Positions 18,256 through 26,739 are shown, counted from the first letter of the stretch. The stretch: 64,000 nucleotides of DNA from Tautonia plasticadhaerens (GCF_007752535.1 NZ_CP036426.1:7254001-7318000), one strand, 5' to 3'. The notes: generated from the letters alone by a model not told the origin. Made by a program: numbers and translations.

Positions 18256-18945
18256 TCACGTCCCGACGGCGCCCACCGCCTCGTCGTCGAGCAGGAGGCC
18301 CCGCAAGGCCTCGAACCGGCCGGGGCCGATCGGCTCGAAGCGGACCCGGTCCCCGACCCCCATCGCGAAATAGCCCCGGGCCGGATCCGCCAGGACCACC
18401 GGCGTCCTCCCGATCAGGTGCCAGCCCCCCGGCGATTCCCCCGGGTAGATCCCCGTCTGTTGCCCCGCAATCGCCACCGACCCGGCCGGGACCCTGGCCC
18501 GAGGGTGGGCCCTCCTCGGCAGGCCGGAGAGCGGCCCGGGGAGTTCCCCCAGGTAGGGGAAGCCCGGCAGGAAGCCGATCGCCCGGACCGTGTACCCGGT
18601 CCCGGCATGAGTCCGGATGACCTCCTCCACCGTCAGGCCGACTCGATCGGCCACCTCGGCCAGATCCTCGCCGTCGTAGAGCACCGGCACCCGGACCGAC
18701 CGGCCGACGGCCGATCGCCCGCCCGGGACCGGCTCGGCCATGAGATTCGCCTCGATCGCGTCCAGGTCGTCCGCGTCCCGGGCCGCGAAGACCGCCGCCG
18801 AGCGATATGCGGCGACCACGTCCGCCACGCCCGGCCACCGGCGTTCCCGCACCGCCTCGGCCCAGGCCGCGGCGTCCCGGGTCGTCTCGAACCGGGCCAG
18901 CCACGCCCGGTCCCCCATCGGAGACAATTCCGGTCCCCCTCCCAT
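18256..18945 (-). CDS. pxpB: 5-oxoprolinase subunit PxpB (KipI family)
   Basis: 229 residues. The KipI-type N-terminus is visible (LSPMGDRAWLARFE), then VRVPVLYDGEDLAEVADRVG, the conserved core GFLPGFPYLGELPGPL, PRARVPAGSVAIAGQQTGIY and GGWHLIGRTP. With PxpA and PxpC it forms the ATP-dependent 5-oxoprolinase. The ATG at 18945 gives the usual short lead before the conserved region; an internal ATG at 18918 would cut into it. The gene starts six bases after the stop of the selenoprotein candidate, so both are probably on one transcript. Confidence 0.92.
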   Translation of the reverse strand: MGGGPELSPMGDRAWLARFETTRDAAAWAEAVRERRWPGVADVVAAYRSAAVFAARDADDLDAIEANLMAEPVPGGRSAVGRSVRVPVLYDGEDLAEVADRVGLTVEEVIRTHAGTGYTVRAIGFLPGFPYLGELPGPLSGLPRRAHPRARVPAGSVAIAGQQTGIYPGESPGGWHLIGRTPVVLADPARGYFAMGVGDRVRFEPIGPGRFEALRGLLLDDEAVGAVGT

Positions 18946-18951
18946 CCGCGA

Positions 18952-19542
18952 TCACTCGCCCGAGGGCTCGCCGCCCCTCGGCGGGGGGGAGGCGAAGTAG
19001 TTCGGGTCGGCCAGGCCGAAGGCGTCGGCCACCCGGTTGAAGAACGCGAACAACGCCGCGATGTAGACGCACTCGGCGAGCTGCTCGTCGGCCCAGCCGA
19101 CCTGCCGGAGCGACTCCACCTGCTCGTCGGTGACCCGGTAGGCATGCCTGGTGATCGTCTCGACGAACCGAAGGAGGGCACGCTCGGCCTCGGGGAACGG
19201 GGCGCCGTCGAGGTCGGCCCGGGAGAGGTGGTCGTGGACGGAGGGGTCGGGTTCCTGCAACTGCAGGAAGAAGGCATGCGACCCCGTTCAGTAGGGGCAC
19301 TGGTTCAGGGCCGAGACGTAGGTGGCGATCATCTCCTTCTGCCGCCTCGTCAGGTGTCCCTCGGAGAACTGCAGACGCTCGGAGAATCCCACCACGTCCC
19401 GGAAGAAGTCGGGCCTCAGGCTGAAACACTTCAGGATGCCCGGGATCTTGGGCCGTCCCGGGTTGGCCGCCTTCCAGGCCGAGTAGGCGTCGGCGATCTC
19501 CCCGCCGGCCTCGTCCTCGGGGATCCACCGGATCCGAGCCAT
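18952..19542 (-). CDS. AhpD-like peroxidase-related protein with in-frame TGA: candidate selenoprotein (CxxU)
   Basis: Read through the TGA at 19288-19290, this is a 196-residue protein of the AhpD/carboxymuconolactone-decarboxylase superfamily (peroxidase-related branch). The first half runs MARIRWIPEDEAGGEIADAY ... EMIATYVSALNQCPY. Then TGA, then TGSHAFFLQLQEPD ... VYIAALFAFFNRVADAFGL in the same frame. AhpD proteins use a CxxC-x3-H redox site; here the residues are C82, position 85 (TGA) and H89, so TGA falls exactly on the catalytic cysteine. A SECIS-like hairpin follows at once. I read position 85 as selenocysteine. The ATG at 19542 (or 19545) has GAGGTG before it. Expected role, from family knowledge, is thiol- or selenol-based peroxide reduction. 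Confidence 0.83.
19243..19287 (-). promoter_or_regulatory. Candidate bacterial SECIS element
   Basis: Directly after the TGA on the minus strand the RNA can pair in two stacked helices. The outer stem is GGGGUCG (19285-19279) with CGACCCC (19249-19243). The inner stem is UUCCUGC (19269-19263) with GCAGGAA (19258-19252). The apical loop is AGUU (19262-19259), with G at its second position followed by U, 25 bases after the UGA. Known bacterial SECIS elements lie inside the coding sequence just after UGA and carry a G in the first two loop positions. Both stems are perfect 7-pair helices. Confidence 0.7.
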
Positions 19543-19625
19543 CATGCACCTCGGGCCTGTAGAATGCAGGGGAGAACACGGCATCCGGGACGAGTCTACC
19601 CGAGGAGACCCGTCGGAGGAATGAG

Positions 19626-20843
19626 ATGTTCCGGCCCCTCGCCCTCCTCGTGCTCGTCCTCGGCCCGACCCCGACCGCCGTCGAGGATCCCGGCACCATC
19701 GCCGCCGACCGCGTCGTCCTCCGGGACGGGACGACCCTGCTCGGCCAGGTCTCGCCCACGCGATCGACCCGGGTCGAGGTGGTCGTCCGCCGCTCCTGGG
19801 TCGAGCAGCTCGAGCCCGGTCGACTCGTCGAATGGGAGGCCCTCGACCGCCGGGCCCGGCACCGTGCCCGGGCCAATCGGCTCGACCGCCTCCGCCGCTG
19901 GAGGGAGGATCGCCGCTCGATGGCCGAGATCGGCCCCGACCCGATCGCCGAGTGGCTCGACGGGGAGCTCGATCGGCTCTCCGGGATGGCCGATGCGGCC
20001 TCATCCCCGCTCATGGTCGTCTCGGTCGACCGCCGCGACGTGACCCGGGTCGAATCCCAGGCCGAGGACCGCCGCCGGATGCTCCGCCAGGGCTGGAGGG
20101 CCGGGTTCGATGACGTGGAGACGATGCCGCTCGACCGCCTCCGGGCCGGGCTCCAGGCCCGGGGGTTCGCCATCGGCGACATCGACCCGGCGCCGATCGA
20201 CGACCTGCTCCCGACACCCATCGAGTCCGACCGCCGATGGCTCGCCCGGCGGGCCAGCACCGAGGTCCTCACCGACCACGACCTCCGGCTTGTCCGCTTC
20301 GGCGACCTCGTCATGCCCGACGCCGGCCCCGGGGGAGCGCAACTCGACCGGGCCCGATTGGCGGGGGTCGTGGGCGACCTCGTCGGCGACCTGCTCGGCG
20401 CCCCGCCTTCGCAGGACCCGATGCGGCCCCTACTGGGTCGGATCGAGGCCTCGGGCCGGGTCGGGGCGGTACTGACCAGCCTGGAGGTCTCCCAGGACCT
20501 CGACCGGGTGGCCGTCGAGTCGGTCCTGCTCGTCCGGACGGGCCCGGCCCGATGGGAGCGGGCCGCCTGGAGACGGGCCGAGGCCAGCACCGCCGATCTC
20601 CCCGCCGACGCCGGCCGGGAACTGGCCCGGGATCCCCAGATCCAGTCCGCCTTCGACCTGCTCCAGGGCCTCGGCATCGGCGGGGCCGATCCTCAGGCGA
20701 AACGGCTCGGCCTGGCCGTCGGCGCCGCCACGCAGCAGGCGATGGCCCGGGCCGGAGCGGCCCTCGACGCCGACCTCCGGTCGGCCGCACTTCGGCTCGA
20801 CCGGCCGGACGCCTCCCAGCCCCCGGGCGAGAGACCGCGTTGA
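19626..20843 (+). CDS. Predicted secreted protein, function unknown
   Basis: 405 residues with a short signal-like N-terminus (FRPLALLVLVLGPTPTAVE) and no lipobox. Near the start is a small beta-like motif (RVVLRDGTTLLGQV). The rest is arginine- and leucine-rich, apparently helical (RANRLDRLRRWREDRRS; RDPQIQSAFDLLQGLGIGGA), without cysteines or recognisable catalytic motifs. I do not recognise a family. The ATG at 19626 has GGAGGA eight bases before it. It is divergent from the selenoprotein candidate, with about 80 bases between the two starts that must hold both promoters. The downstream fabI gene is on the same strand but about 180 bases away. Confidence 0.72.
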   Translation: MFRPLALLVLVLGPTPTAVEDPGTIAADRVVLRDGTTLLGQVSPTRSTRVEVVVRRSWVEQLEPGRLVEWEALDRRARHRARANRLDRLRRWREDRRSMAEIGPDPIAEWLDGELDRLSGMADAASSPLMVVSVDRRDVTRVESQAEDRRRMLRQGWRAGFDDVETMPLDRLRAGLQARGFAIGDIDPAPIDDLLPTPIESDRRWLARRASTEVLTDHDLRLVRFGDLVMPDAGPGGAQLDRARLAGVVGDLVGDLLGAPPSQDPMRPLLGRIEASGRVGAVLTSLEVSQDLDRVAVESVLLVRTGPARWERAAWRRAEASTADLPADAGRELARDPQIQSAFDLLQGLGIGGADPQAKRLGLAVGAATQQAMARAGAALDADLRSAALRLDRPDASQPPGERPR

Positions 20844-21026
20844 GCGAACCGGCCTCAGGCGTTATGCTTGCGAGCATCTCGGAGTCCCGGGGCGATCGGC
20901 GTCCCGGGCGCTCGACCTCCGGCCCGACGGGCAAGGACCGCCCCGCTTGAGGCGACGTCCTCGACGGGCAGACTCGATCGTTCGATCCGGACGCACGGAC
21001 CGGCAGACACCACGAGGGACCCGGCG

Positions 21027-21836
21027 ATGGGGCTGTTCTCGGGCAAGAAGGGGCTGATCCTGGGAGTCGCCAACGACTACAGCATCGCCTGGGCGATCAC
21101 GCAGAAGCTCGTCGACGAGGGGGCGGAACTGGGCTTCACCCACCTCCCCGGCGAGAAGATGGAACGCCGGGTCCGCCGGGTCGTCGACCCGATCGGCCCG
21201 AAGCTGCTCGTGCCCTGCGACGTGCAGAAGGACGAGGACATCGCCGCCGCCTTCTCCGCCGCGAAGGAGACCTTCGGCACGCTCGACTTCGTCCTGCACT
21301 CGATCGCCTTCGCCCCGCTGGAGGACCTCAAGCGCCCCTTCGTCAAGGCCAGCCGGGAGGGCTTCAAGCTGGCGATGGACATCAGCGTCTACTCGCTCGT
21401 CGCCGTCTCCCGATACGCCTCCGAGCTGATGCCCGAGGGCGGCTCGATCGTCACCCTCACCTACTACGGCGGCGAGAAGGTGGTGCCGGGCTACAACATG
21501 ATGGGCGTCTGCAAGGCCGCGCTCGACGCCTCGGTCAAGTACCTCGCCTACGACCTCGGGCCGAAGAACATCCGGGTCAACGGCGTCTCCGCCGGGCCGG
21601 TGAAGACGCTGGCCGCCTCGGCCGTGGGGGACTCCGACAAGCTCGCCGGCCTCTACGAGGCCATCTCCCCCATGAAGCGGAACATCACCCGGGAGGAGGT
21701 CGGCTCCACCGGCATGTTCCTCCTCTCCGACCACGCCTCCGGCATCACCGGGGAGATCCTGCACGTCGACTGCGGCTACAATGTCATGGGTTCTCCCGGA
21801 CAGGCGCTGGAGGCGGCGCTCCAGGCCAAGGGTTGA
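21027..21836 (+). CDS. fabI: Enoyl-[acyl-carrier-protein] reductase FabI
   Basis: 269 residues, close to the usual length. The short-chain-dehydrogenase fold of FabI is clear: [15 protein letters not shown] at the N-terminus (the FabI-type nucleotide-binding loop), VLHSIAFAP near residue 90, and the active-site residues Y146, Y156 and K163 in [30 protein letters not shown] and [12 protein letters not shown] complete the signature. It reduces trans-2-enoyl-ACP with NADH or NADPH in the last step of each fatty-acid elongation cycle in the cytoplasm. The ATG at 21027 is chosen from family alignment. The NUDIX gene starts 57 bases after its stop. Confidence 0.95.
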
Positions 21837-21892
21837 GCCCGACCGGCCGCCCGGACCGGCCGGGACACCTTCCACGCGGGGCTCGAGGGCCG

Positions 21893-22309
21893 ATGCGAGG
21901 ACCGACCGAGGCGACCCGGGTGGGCATCGGCCTGGTCCGCCGGGACGGCCGCTACCTGATCCGACGCCGCCCCCCGATCCCCGGCTCGCCGATGCCCGGA
22001 CTCTGGGAGTTCCCCGGCGGCAAGTGCGAGCCCGGTGAGCCCCCGGAGCTCGCCGCCCGCCGGGAATGCCTGGAGGAGACCGGCCTGGTCGTCGAAATCA
22101 GCCGCAAGCGACGGCTGATCACGCACCGATATCCCCACGGGCTGGTCGAGCTGCACTACTTCGACGCGCGGCCGGCCGACCCGAGTTCCGAGCCCGCCCC
22201 CGACTCGGGGTTCCTCTGGGTCCCGGCCGGGACGCTGCCCGGCCTGACCTTCCCCGAGGCCAATGCCCCCATCCTGGCCGAGCTGGCCGGGTCGGTCCCG
22301 TCGCCGTGA
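21893..22309 (+). CDS. NUDIX hydrolase, MutT/8-oxo-dGTP diphosphatase-like
   Basis: 138 residues. The full Nudix box is present: GGKCEPGE then RRECLEETGL, fitting Gx5Ex7REUxEExGU. It is preceded by PGLWEFPGG, typical of MutT-type enzymes. MutT hydrolyses oxidised dGTP so that it is not put into DNA; other nucleoside diphosphate derivatives are possible substrates. The C-terminal half (HRYPHGLVELHYFDARP; FLWVPAGTLPGLTFPEAN) also matches MutT. The ATG at 21893 begins just before the conserved strand (TRVGIGLVRRDGRYLI). Confidence 0.88.
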   Translation: MRGPTEATRVGIGLVRRDGRYLIRRRPPIPGSPMPGLWEFPGGKCEPGEPPELAARRECLEETGLVVEISRKRRLITHRYPHGLVELHYFDARPADPSSEPAPDSGFLWVPAGTLPGLTFPEANAPILAELAGSVPSP

Positions 22310-22370
22310 TGCGAGGTCCGCTTCCCCGGCTCCGACCCTCCCGATCGGGGGCACACCGTTGACCTCGTCG

Positions 22371-23042
22371 ATGGCCGCGCTGCTGGTGACGCTCGGCCCC
22401 CTGGCCTGCTATTTCGCCGCCCAGGGGCTCTGGCTCTGCTCCCCCCGGCCGAGGCTGGTCTCCGGCACCGTCGACTATCTGCTGATGGCCTTCGGCCTCG
22501 GCGCCCTGCTCGCCTACGGCCCGGTGGGCGGATTCCTGCTCCAGGCCGTCTTCCGGTCGCCCGGACTCGCCGCCCACCTCGCCTGGCTGTCGTTGCTCAC
22601 GACCGCCGCCCTGGCGCTCGCCGGGCCGAGCCACCGCCGGCTGCTGGTCTACAACATCGACCCCGCCCGGGCCCACGCCGCCCTCCGGGAGGCGCTGGCG
22701 CAGCTCCCCGGCGAGTTCTCCCCGACGCTCAACGGCTTCGAGGACCGGGTCGCGGGGCGGGGCCTGGCCCTGAAGACCTCGGGGCGCTCGAGGACCGCCG
22801 AGGTGTCGGCCTTCGGTCGGCGGGCCGACGAGCTGATCCTCGCGCTCGGCCCCGCCCTGAAGGCCCGGCTGGCGACCGAGCGGCGACGCCCGGCCTGGCC
22901 GATCGCCTTCGCCTGGTTCGCCCTCGCCCTGGCGACCCTCGGCGGTCCCATCGCCTGGCGATCCGCGCGACCGCGTCCGGACGCCCCGCCCAGGCCGGCC
23001 GCCTCGGGCCAACCGGACCGTCCCTCCCCCGGGCCGGGGTGA
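22371..23042 (+). CDS. Predicted membrane protein, function unknown
   Basis: 223 residues. Three hydrophobic segments lie in the first 90 residues (LLVTLGPLACYFAAQGLWL, VDYLLMAFGLGALLAYG, HLAWLSLLTTAALALA). A soluble domain of about 90 residues follows (LVYNIDPARAHAALREALAQL ... GRRADELILAL), then one more segment (WPIAFAWFALALATLGG) and a proline-rich end. I recognise no family. The ATG at 22371 is used; a TTG four codons upstream is possible. It follows the NUDIX gene by 61 bases. Its end converges on the clpP operon terminator. Confidence 0.7.
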   Translation: MAALLVTLGPLACYFAAQGLWLCSPRPRLVSGTVDYLLMAFGLGALLAYGPVGGFLLQAVFRSPGLAAHLAWLSLLTTAALALAGPSHRRLLVYNIDPARAHAALREALAQLPGEFSPTLNGFEDRVAGRGLALKTSGRSRTAEVSAFGRRADELILALGPALKARLATERRRPAWPIAFAWFALALATLGGPIAWRSARPRPDAPPRPAASGQPDRPSPGPG

Positions 23043-23044
23043 CG

Positions 23045-23095
23045 AAAAATCGGAGGCCGACGGCCGATCGGGTCCCCCCTCGGTCGTCGGCCTCC
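23045..23095 (-). terminator. Rho-independent terminator of the tig-clpP-clpP transcript
   Basis: Read on the minus strand, an 11-pair perfect stem (GGAGGCCGACG at 23095-23085 with CGTCGGCCTCC at 23062-23052) is followed by a T-run (GATTTTTCG). It lies 28 bases after the clpP stop. The converse strand lacks a T-run at the matching end, so the element serves mainly the minus-strand operon. Confidence 0.78.
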
Positions 23096-23122
23096 GGACG
23101 TCCGCCGGGCGAGCCGCCGGGC

Positions 23123-23737
23123 TCAGATCGCCTCGGGGTTCCGGGGAGGGATGGGCATCTCCCGGTCCATCACGTTGTCGACCAGGCCGTACTCCTTGGC
23201 CTCGTCGGCCGACATGAAGCGGTCGCGGTCGGTGTCCTGCTCCAGCTTCTCCAGCGTCTGGCCGGTGTGCCTCTGGTAGATCTCGTTGAGCTGCCGCTTC
23301 ATGCGGAAGAACTCCTGGGCGTGGATCTCGATGTCGGTGGCCGTGCCTTCCATCCCGGCCAGCGGCTGGTGGATCATGATCCGGCCGTGCGGCAGGGCGT
23401 TCCGCTTGCCCGCGGCGCCCGAGGCCAGCAGCAGGGATCCCATGCTGGCGGCCTGCCCCATGCAGTAGGTCGCCACGTCGCAGGGGACGTACTGCATGGT
23501 GTCGTAGATCGCCATGCCCGCGGTCACGCTGCCGCCGGGGCTGTTGATGTAGAGGTGGATGTCGGCCTTGTCGTCCTGGTGCGCGAGCACCAGCATCTGC
23601 GCCACGACGAGGTTCGCCACGGTGTCGTCGATGGCGGTGCCGAGGATGATGATCCGGTCCTGCAGCAGGCGGGAGTAGATGTCCATCGCCCGCTCTTCGC
23701 GGCCGGAACGCTCGATCACGATCGGGATCAGGGGCAT
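23123..23737 (-). CDS. clpP: ATP-dependent Clp protease proteolytic subunit ClpP (copy 1)
   Basis: 204 residues, canonical length. The catalytic triad is complete: S98 in GQAASMGS, H123 in MIHQPLAG and D172 in [10 protein letters not shown]. The oxyanion strand INSPGGSV is at 65-71. ClpP forms a barrel of two heptamers that degrades proteins delivered by Clp ATPases in the cytoplasm. It is the last gene of the trigger-factor operon; the second clpP ends about 150 bases upstream and a terminator follows. No clpX is seen downstream, unlike the tig-clpP-clpX order of many bacteria. Confidence 0.95.
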   Translation of the reverse strand: MPLIPIVIERSGREERAMDIYSRLLQDRIIILGTAIDDTVANLVVAQMLVLAHQDDKADIHLYINSPGGSVTAGMAIYDTMQYVPCDVATYCMGQAASMGSLLLASGAAGKRNALPHGRIMIHQPLAGMEGTATDIEIHAQEFFRMKRQLNEIYQRHTGQTLEKLEQDTDRDRFMSADEAKEYGLVDNVMDREMPIPPRNPEAI

Positions 23738-23885
23738 CGTCTGAGGCTCCTTGGGCGAATGAGTCGGCGGTCGGCGGGGGGCAGTCGGCGGCGAAGGGAG
23801 GATGCGGAGGGCGGCGGGGTGCGGCCGGGGAGGCGGATCGGTGCCCAGTCCTGCCGACCGCCGACCGCCTCCCGACGACTCCCGA

Positions 23886-24536
23886 TCACTTCGACGGCTC
23901 GCCCTTCTTCGACTCGTCCGTCGGGATGTGGCCGACGACGTGGTCGACGATCCCGTAATCCCGGGCCTCCAGGGCCTTGAGGTAGCGGTCCCGCTCGGTG
24001 TCCCGGGCGACCTGCTCGAAGGGCTGGCCGGTGTGCTTGGCGAGGATCTCGTTGATCTCCCGCTTGGTGTCGATGATCTCCCGGGCCTGGATCTCGATGT
24101 CGGAGATCTGGCCGCCGACCTGCCCGTAGGGCTGGTGGATCATCACCTTGGAGTGCGGCAGGGCGTAGCGCTTCCCCTTGGTCCCGCCGGCCAGCAGCAC
24201 CGCGGCGCCCGAGGCGGCCATGCCGATGCAATAGGTGGCCACCGAGCAGTCGATGAACTGCATCGTGTCGTAGATGGCCATCGTGGCCGTCACGCTGCCG
24301 CCGGGGCTGTTGATGTAGAAGCTGATGCCCTGCGAGCGGTTCTCGTACTGCAGGTAGAGGAACTTCATCACCGTGATGTTGGCGATGCCGTCGTTGATCG
24401 GCCCCTCGAGGAAGACGATCCGGTTCTCCAGCAGCAGGTCGCTCAGCGTCATCTGGCGCTGGCTGTTGTAGTTGCGGTTGCGTTGCAGGACCGGCGAGAG
24501 GGGGTCGGCGTCGAAGGGCGCGCGGTCGAAGGTCAT
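23886..24536 (-). CDS. clpP: ATP-dependent Clp protease proteolytic subunit ClpP (copy 2, N-terminally extended)
   Basis: 216 residues with an N-terminal extension of about 12 residues compared with copy 1 ([15 protein letters not shown]). The triad is intact: S109 in [10 protein letters not shown]134 in MIHQPYGQ and D183 in [11 protein letters not shown]. The sequence around the serine (MAASGAA rather than QAASMGS) and the region [18 protein letters not shown] place it in a different ClpP subtype from copy 1. Two-subunit ClpP systems in other bacteria assemble into mixed barrels; whether this happens here is inference. The ATG at 24536 gives a natural start. Trigger factor ends 200 bases upstream. 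Confidence 0.93.
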   Translation of the reverse strand: MTFDRAPFDADPLSPVLQRNRNYNSQRQMTLSDLLLENRIVFLEGPINDGIANITVMKFLYLQYENRSQGISFYINSPGGSVTATMAIYDTMQFIDCSVATYCIGMAASGAAVLLAGGTKGKRYALPHSKVMIHQPYGQVGGQISDIEIQAREIIDTKREINEILAKHTGQPFEQVARDTERDRYLKALEARDYGIVDHVVGHIPTDESKKGEPSK

Positions 24537-24735
24537 GGGACGTGGTCCTCGGGGCGGATCGGGCGGATCGGGCGGATCGCGGGCCGGTCCGGCCGGGGCC
24601 GAAAGGGGGCCGGCCACCGGGCCCCGGGTCGGCCCGACGACGGGTCAAGGCGGGCCGGTCGACCCGACGGGTCGCCCGGCCCGGACGTGCGGATGCTCGG
24701 GGCGATGCGGCCGTCACCGTCCGGCCGCCGCCGAA

Positions 24736-26238
24736 TCACTCCTCCTCGGACGACCCCCCCGAGGCGGGCTCGGTCTCCTCGGCCACTGCCCCCGAGGCCG
24801 TCTCGTCGAGCGTGTCGGCCGCCGGCTCGTCCTCCGGCGTCGAGACTTCTTCCAGCTCGACGGTGATGTACTCCAGGATCCGGTCGATCGCCTTGCGCTC
24901 GAGGATCTGGGTGGCCAGGTTGTCCATCTGGCCCTCCTTCTCCAGGCGGGCCCGGACGCGTCGGGGCGTCTCGTCGCCCCGATAGGCGATCATCTCGATC
25001 TCGTCGGACAGGTCCTCGTCCTCGACCTTGATGTCCTCGCCCTCGGCGATCTTGGCCAGCAGGAAGAACTCCTTGAGGTTCCGCTGGGTGACCTCGTGGG
25101 CGTTGGCCCGGACCTCGGCCTCCCGGGCCCGCAGCTCGGAGTCCGAATAGCCGGCCTCCCGCATCTCGTTGACGAGGCGGCGGAGGGTCGAGATCTCCTG
25201 TCGCTTGACCAGGTCGGCCGGCAGGTCGAACGGCACCCGCTCGATCAACTGGTCGACGATCTGGCGGCGGACCGCCTGGCGGGCCTGGAATTCGACCCGG
25301 CGCTCCAGGACCGATCGCAACGCCTGCTTCAGATCTTGCTCGTCGTCGAAGCCGATCCCTTCGAAGAACGCGGGGTCGGCCTCGGGCAGGCGGACGGCCT
25401 TCAGGTCGTGGACCTGGATCGAGACGTCGACCTCCTTGCCCCGGAGGTTGGGGTCCGGGGACGAGGTGCCGATCTGCGCCTTGGCCGTCCTCGACTCCCC
25501 CGGCTTGGCCCCGGTCAGCGACTCGGCCAGCGCGGGGATCACCCCGTCCTGGAAGCGGAGCTGGGGCTGGAGGCGGAACTGCACCTCCTTGACCTCGTTG
25601 AGCGTCTTGCCGTCGTGCGAGAAGGAGAGATCCGCCACGACGTAGTCGCCCGGCTCGGCCCCGCCCTCGAGCTTCGGCACGATCTGGGCGTACCGCTCGA
25701 GGAAGGCCCGATACTGGCCCTCCACGTCGGCGTCGGCGATCTTCCGGACCGGCCGCTTGACGACGAGGTTCTTGTACTCGGGCGTCTCGAAGTCGGGCTG
25801 GACCTCGACGTCGAGCTCGATCTCCATCGGCCCGTCTTCGGGCAGCTCCATCGCCTCGAAGTCGAATTCCGGCTGGGTGATCGGGTTGAGCTTGTGCTCC
25901 TCGTCGAGCTGCTCCATGCAGGCCATCAGCAGGGCCGACTTGACCTGGCCGGCGACCTCCTTGCGGAAGCGGCGCTGGACCAGCTCCCTGGGGGCCTTCC
26001 CGGGCCGGAAGCCGGGCACCAGGGCTTCCTTGCGGAAGGTGCCGATCGACTCCTCGAACTGCTCGTCGATGTCCGATCGCGGCACGACGATCTTGACGTG
26101 CTTCTTGCACGGGCCGGCGTCGGTGATCTGCACGTCCAGGTTCAGACGCTTCTTGGCGTCCCCCTCCTGGATGGCCTCCCCCTCGGCCGTGGCGGCCTCG
26201 GTCTGGGGCTCGTCGCGCTCGTTCTCCCCGGTGCTCAT
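24736..26238 (-). CDS. tig: Trigger factor (ribosome-associated chaperone / peptidyl-prolyl isomerase)
   Basis: 500 residues, somewhat longer than the usual 430-450 because of an acidic N-terminal extension (about 30 residues) and an acidic, low-complexity C-terminus ending in SSEEE. The ribosome-binding signature PGFRPGKAP is near residue 75. The FKBP-like domain follows (GDYVVADLSF ... FQDGVIPALAESLTGAKPGE), then the helical C-terminal chaperone domain (RQIVDQLIERVPFDLPADLV). It binds nascent chains at the exit tunnel. A longer reading would run back across the tRNA gene and is not credible. First gene of the tig-clpP-clpP operon. Confidence 0.94.
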   Translation of the reverse strand: MSTGENERDEPQTEAATAEGEAIQEGDAKKRLNLDVQITDAGPCKKHVKIVVPRSDIDEQFEESIGTFRKEALVPGFRPGKAPRELVQRRFRKEVAGQVKSALLMACMEQLDEEHKLNPITQPEFDFEAMELPEDGPMEIELDVEVQPDFETPEYKNLVVKRPVRKIADADVEGQYRAFLERYAQIVPKLEGGAEPGDYVVADLSFSHDGKTLNEVKEVQFRLQPQLRFQDGVIPALAESLTGAKPGESRTAKAQIGTSSPDPNLRGKEVDVSIQVHDLKAVRLPEADPAFFEGIGFDDEQDLKQALRSVLERRVEFQARQAVRRQIVDQLIERVPFDLPADLVKRQEISTLRRLVNEMREAGYSDSELRAREAEVRANAHEVTQRNLKEFFLLAKIAEGEDIKVEDEDLSDEIEMIAYRGDETPRRVRARLEKEGQMDNLATQILERKAIDRILEYITVELEEVSTPEDEPAADTLDETASGAVAEETEPASGGSSEEE

Positions 26239-26367
26239 CGAGGGCGGTCCTTCCGCAGAGACATCAATCGGGCCGGGGGGCAGCTCGGGATACCCCGTCC
26301 AACCCGATATGCTCGAGCGTCGGCCGCCAGCCCGGGGGTCGGTGAATCGTCCACCAATAAAATAAAG

Positions 26368-26439
26368 AGCGGGAGATGGGATTTGAACCCACGACAACCA
26401 CGTTGGCAACGTGGTGCTCTACCCCTGAGCTACTCCCGC
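26368..26439 (-). tRNA. tRNA-Gly (anticodon GCC)
   Basis: A complete 72-base cloverleaf on the minus strand. The acceptor stem GCGGGAG pairs with CTCCCGC; the D arm is GCTCAGGGGTAGAGC. The anticodon stem CCACG/CGTGG holds loop TTGCCAA with anticodon GCC. The T arm is GTGGGTTCAAATCCCAT. The discriminator base is T and CCA is not encoded. A T-rich stretch (CTTTATTTTATT) follows and may end transcription. It lies upstream of trigger factor in the same direction. Confidence 0.96.
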
Positions 26440-26739
26440 CCGTCGCGATCAGTCGGTGGGGCCGGCCTGATCAGCGTCGAATTGTGTGCCCCGCGTGAGC
26501 GAGACGATCCCAATATATCCCCGCCCCGGCCGCCAAGGCAAGGCCCCACCGCCGAAACTTTCCGCCCCCCCGATCGCCCCGTCGGGCCCCGCCCGGCCCC
26601 CCCGGGATTGCCCCCAGGGGGATTCCGGTGGTATCGTAGAATGGTCAACTCATTTCCGACTCGGCCCCCAGCAATCGCGCTCGTCCCGGGCCCAGGACGG
26701 TCGGGTCCTGTCGCCCCCGATGGTGCTGAGGTTCGTCCC
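26440..26739. other. Intergenic region between tRNA-Gly and the FHA gene
   Basis: 300 bases between divergent transcripts. It should contain the promoters of the tRNA (minus) and the FHA gene (plus). A short A/T-rich spot (CAATATATCC, about 26511-26520) stands out in otherwise GC-rich sequence. I find no gene, repeat or convincing paired promoter elements. Confidence 0.4.

Noticed and set aside
19288-19290. TGA read as a true stop, making two separate genes or a pseudogene
   Set aside because: Both halves are in one frame, with homology running through without loss, the TGA sits on the active-site cysteine, and a SECIS-like hairpin follows. A pseudogene remains possible only if selenocysteine machinery is absent.
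26239-26409. Longer trigger factor with an N-terminal extension
   Set aside because: The extra codons run back into the tRNA-Gly gene and have no similarity to trigger factors; the ATG at 26238 gives a normal start.
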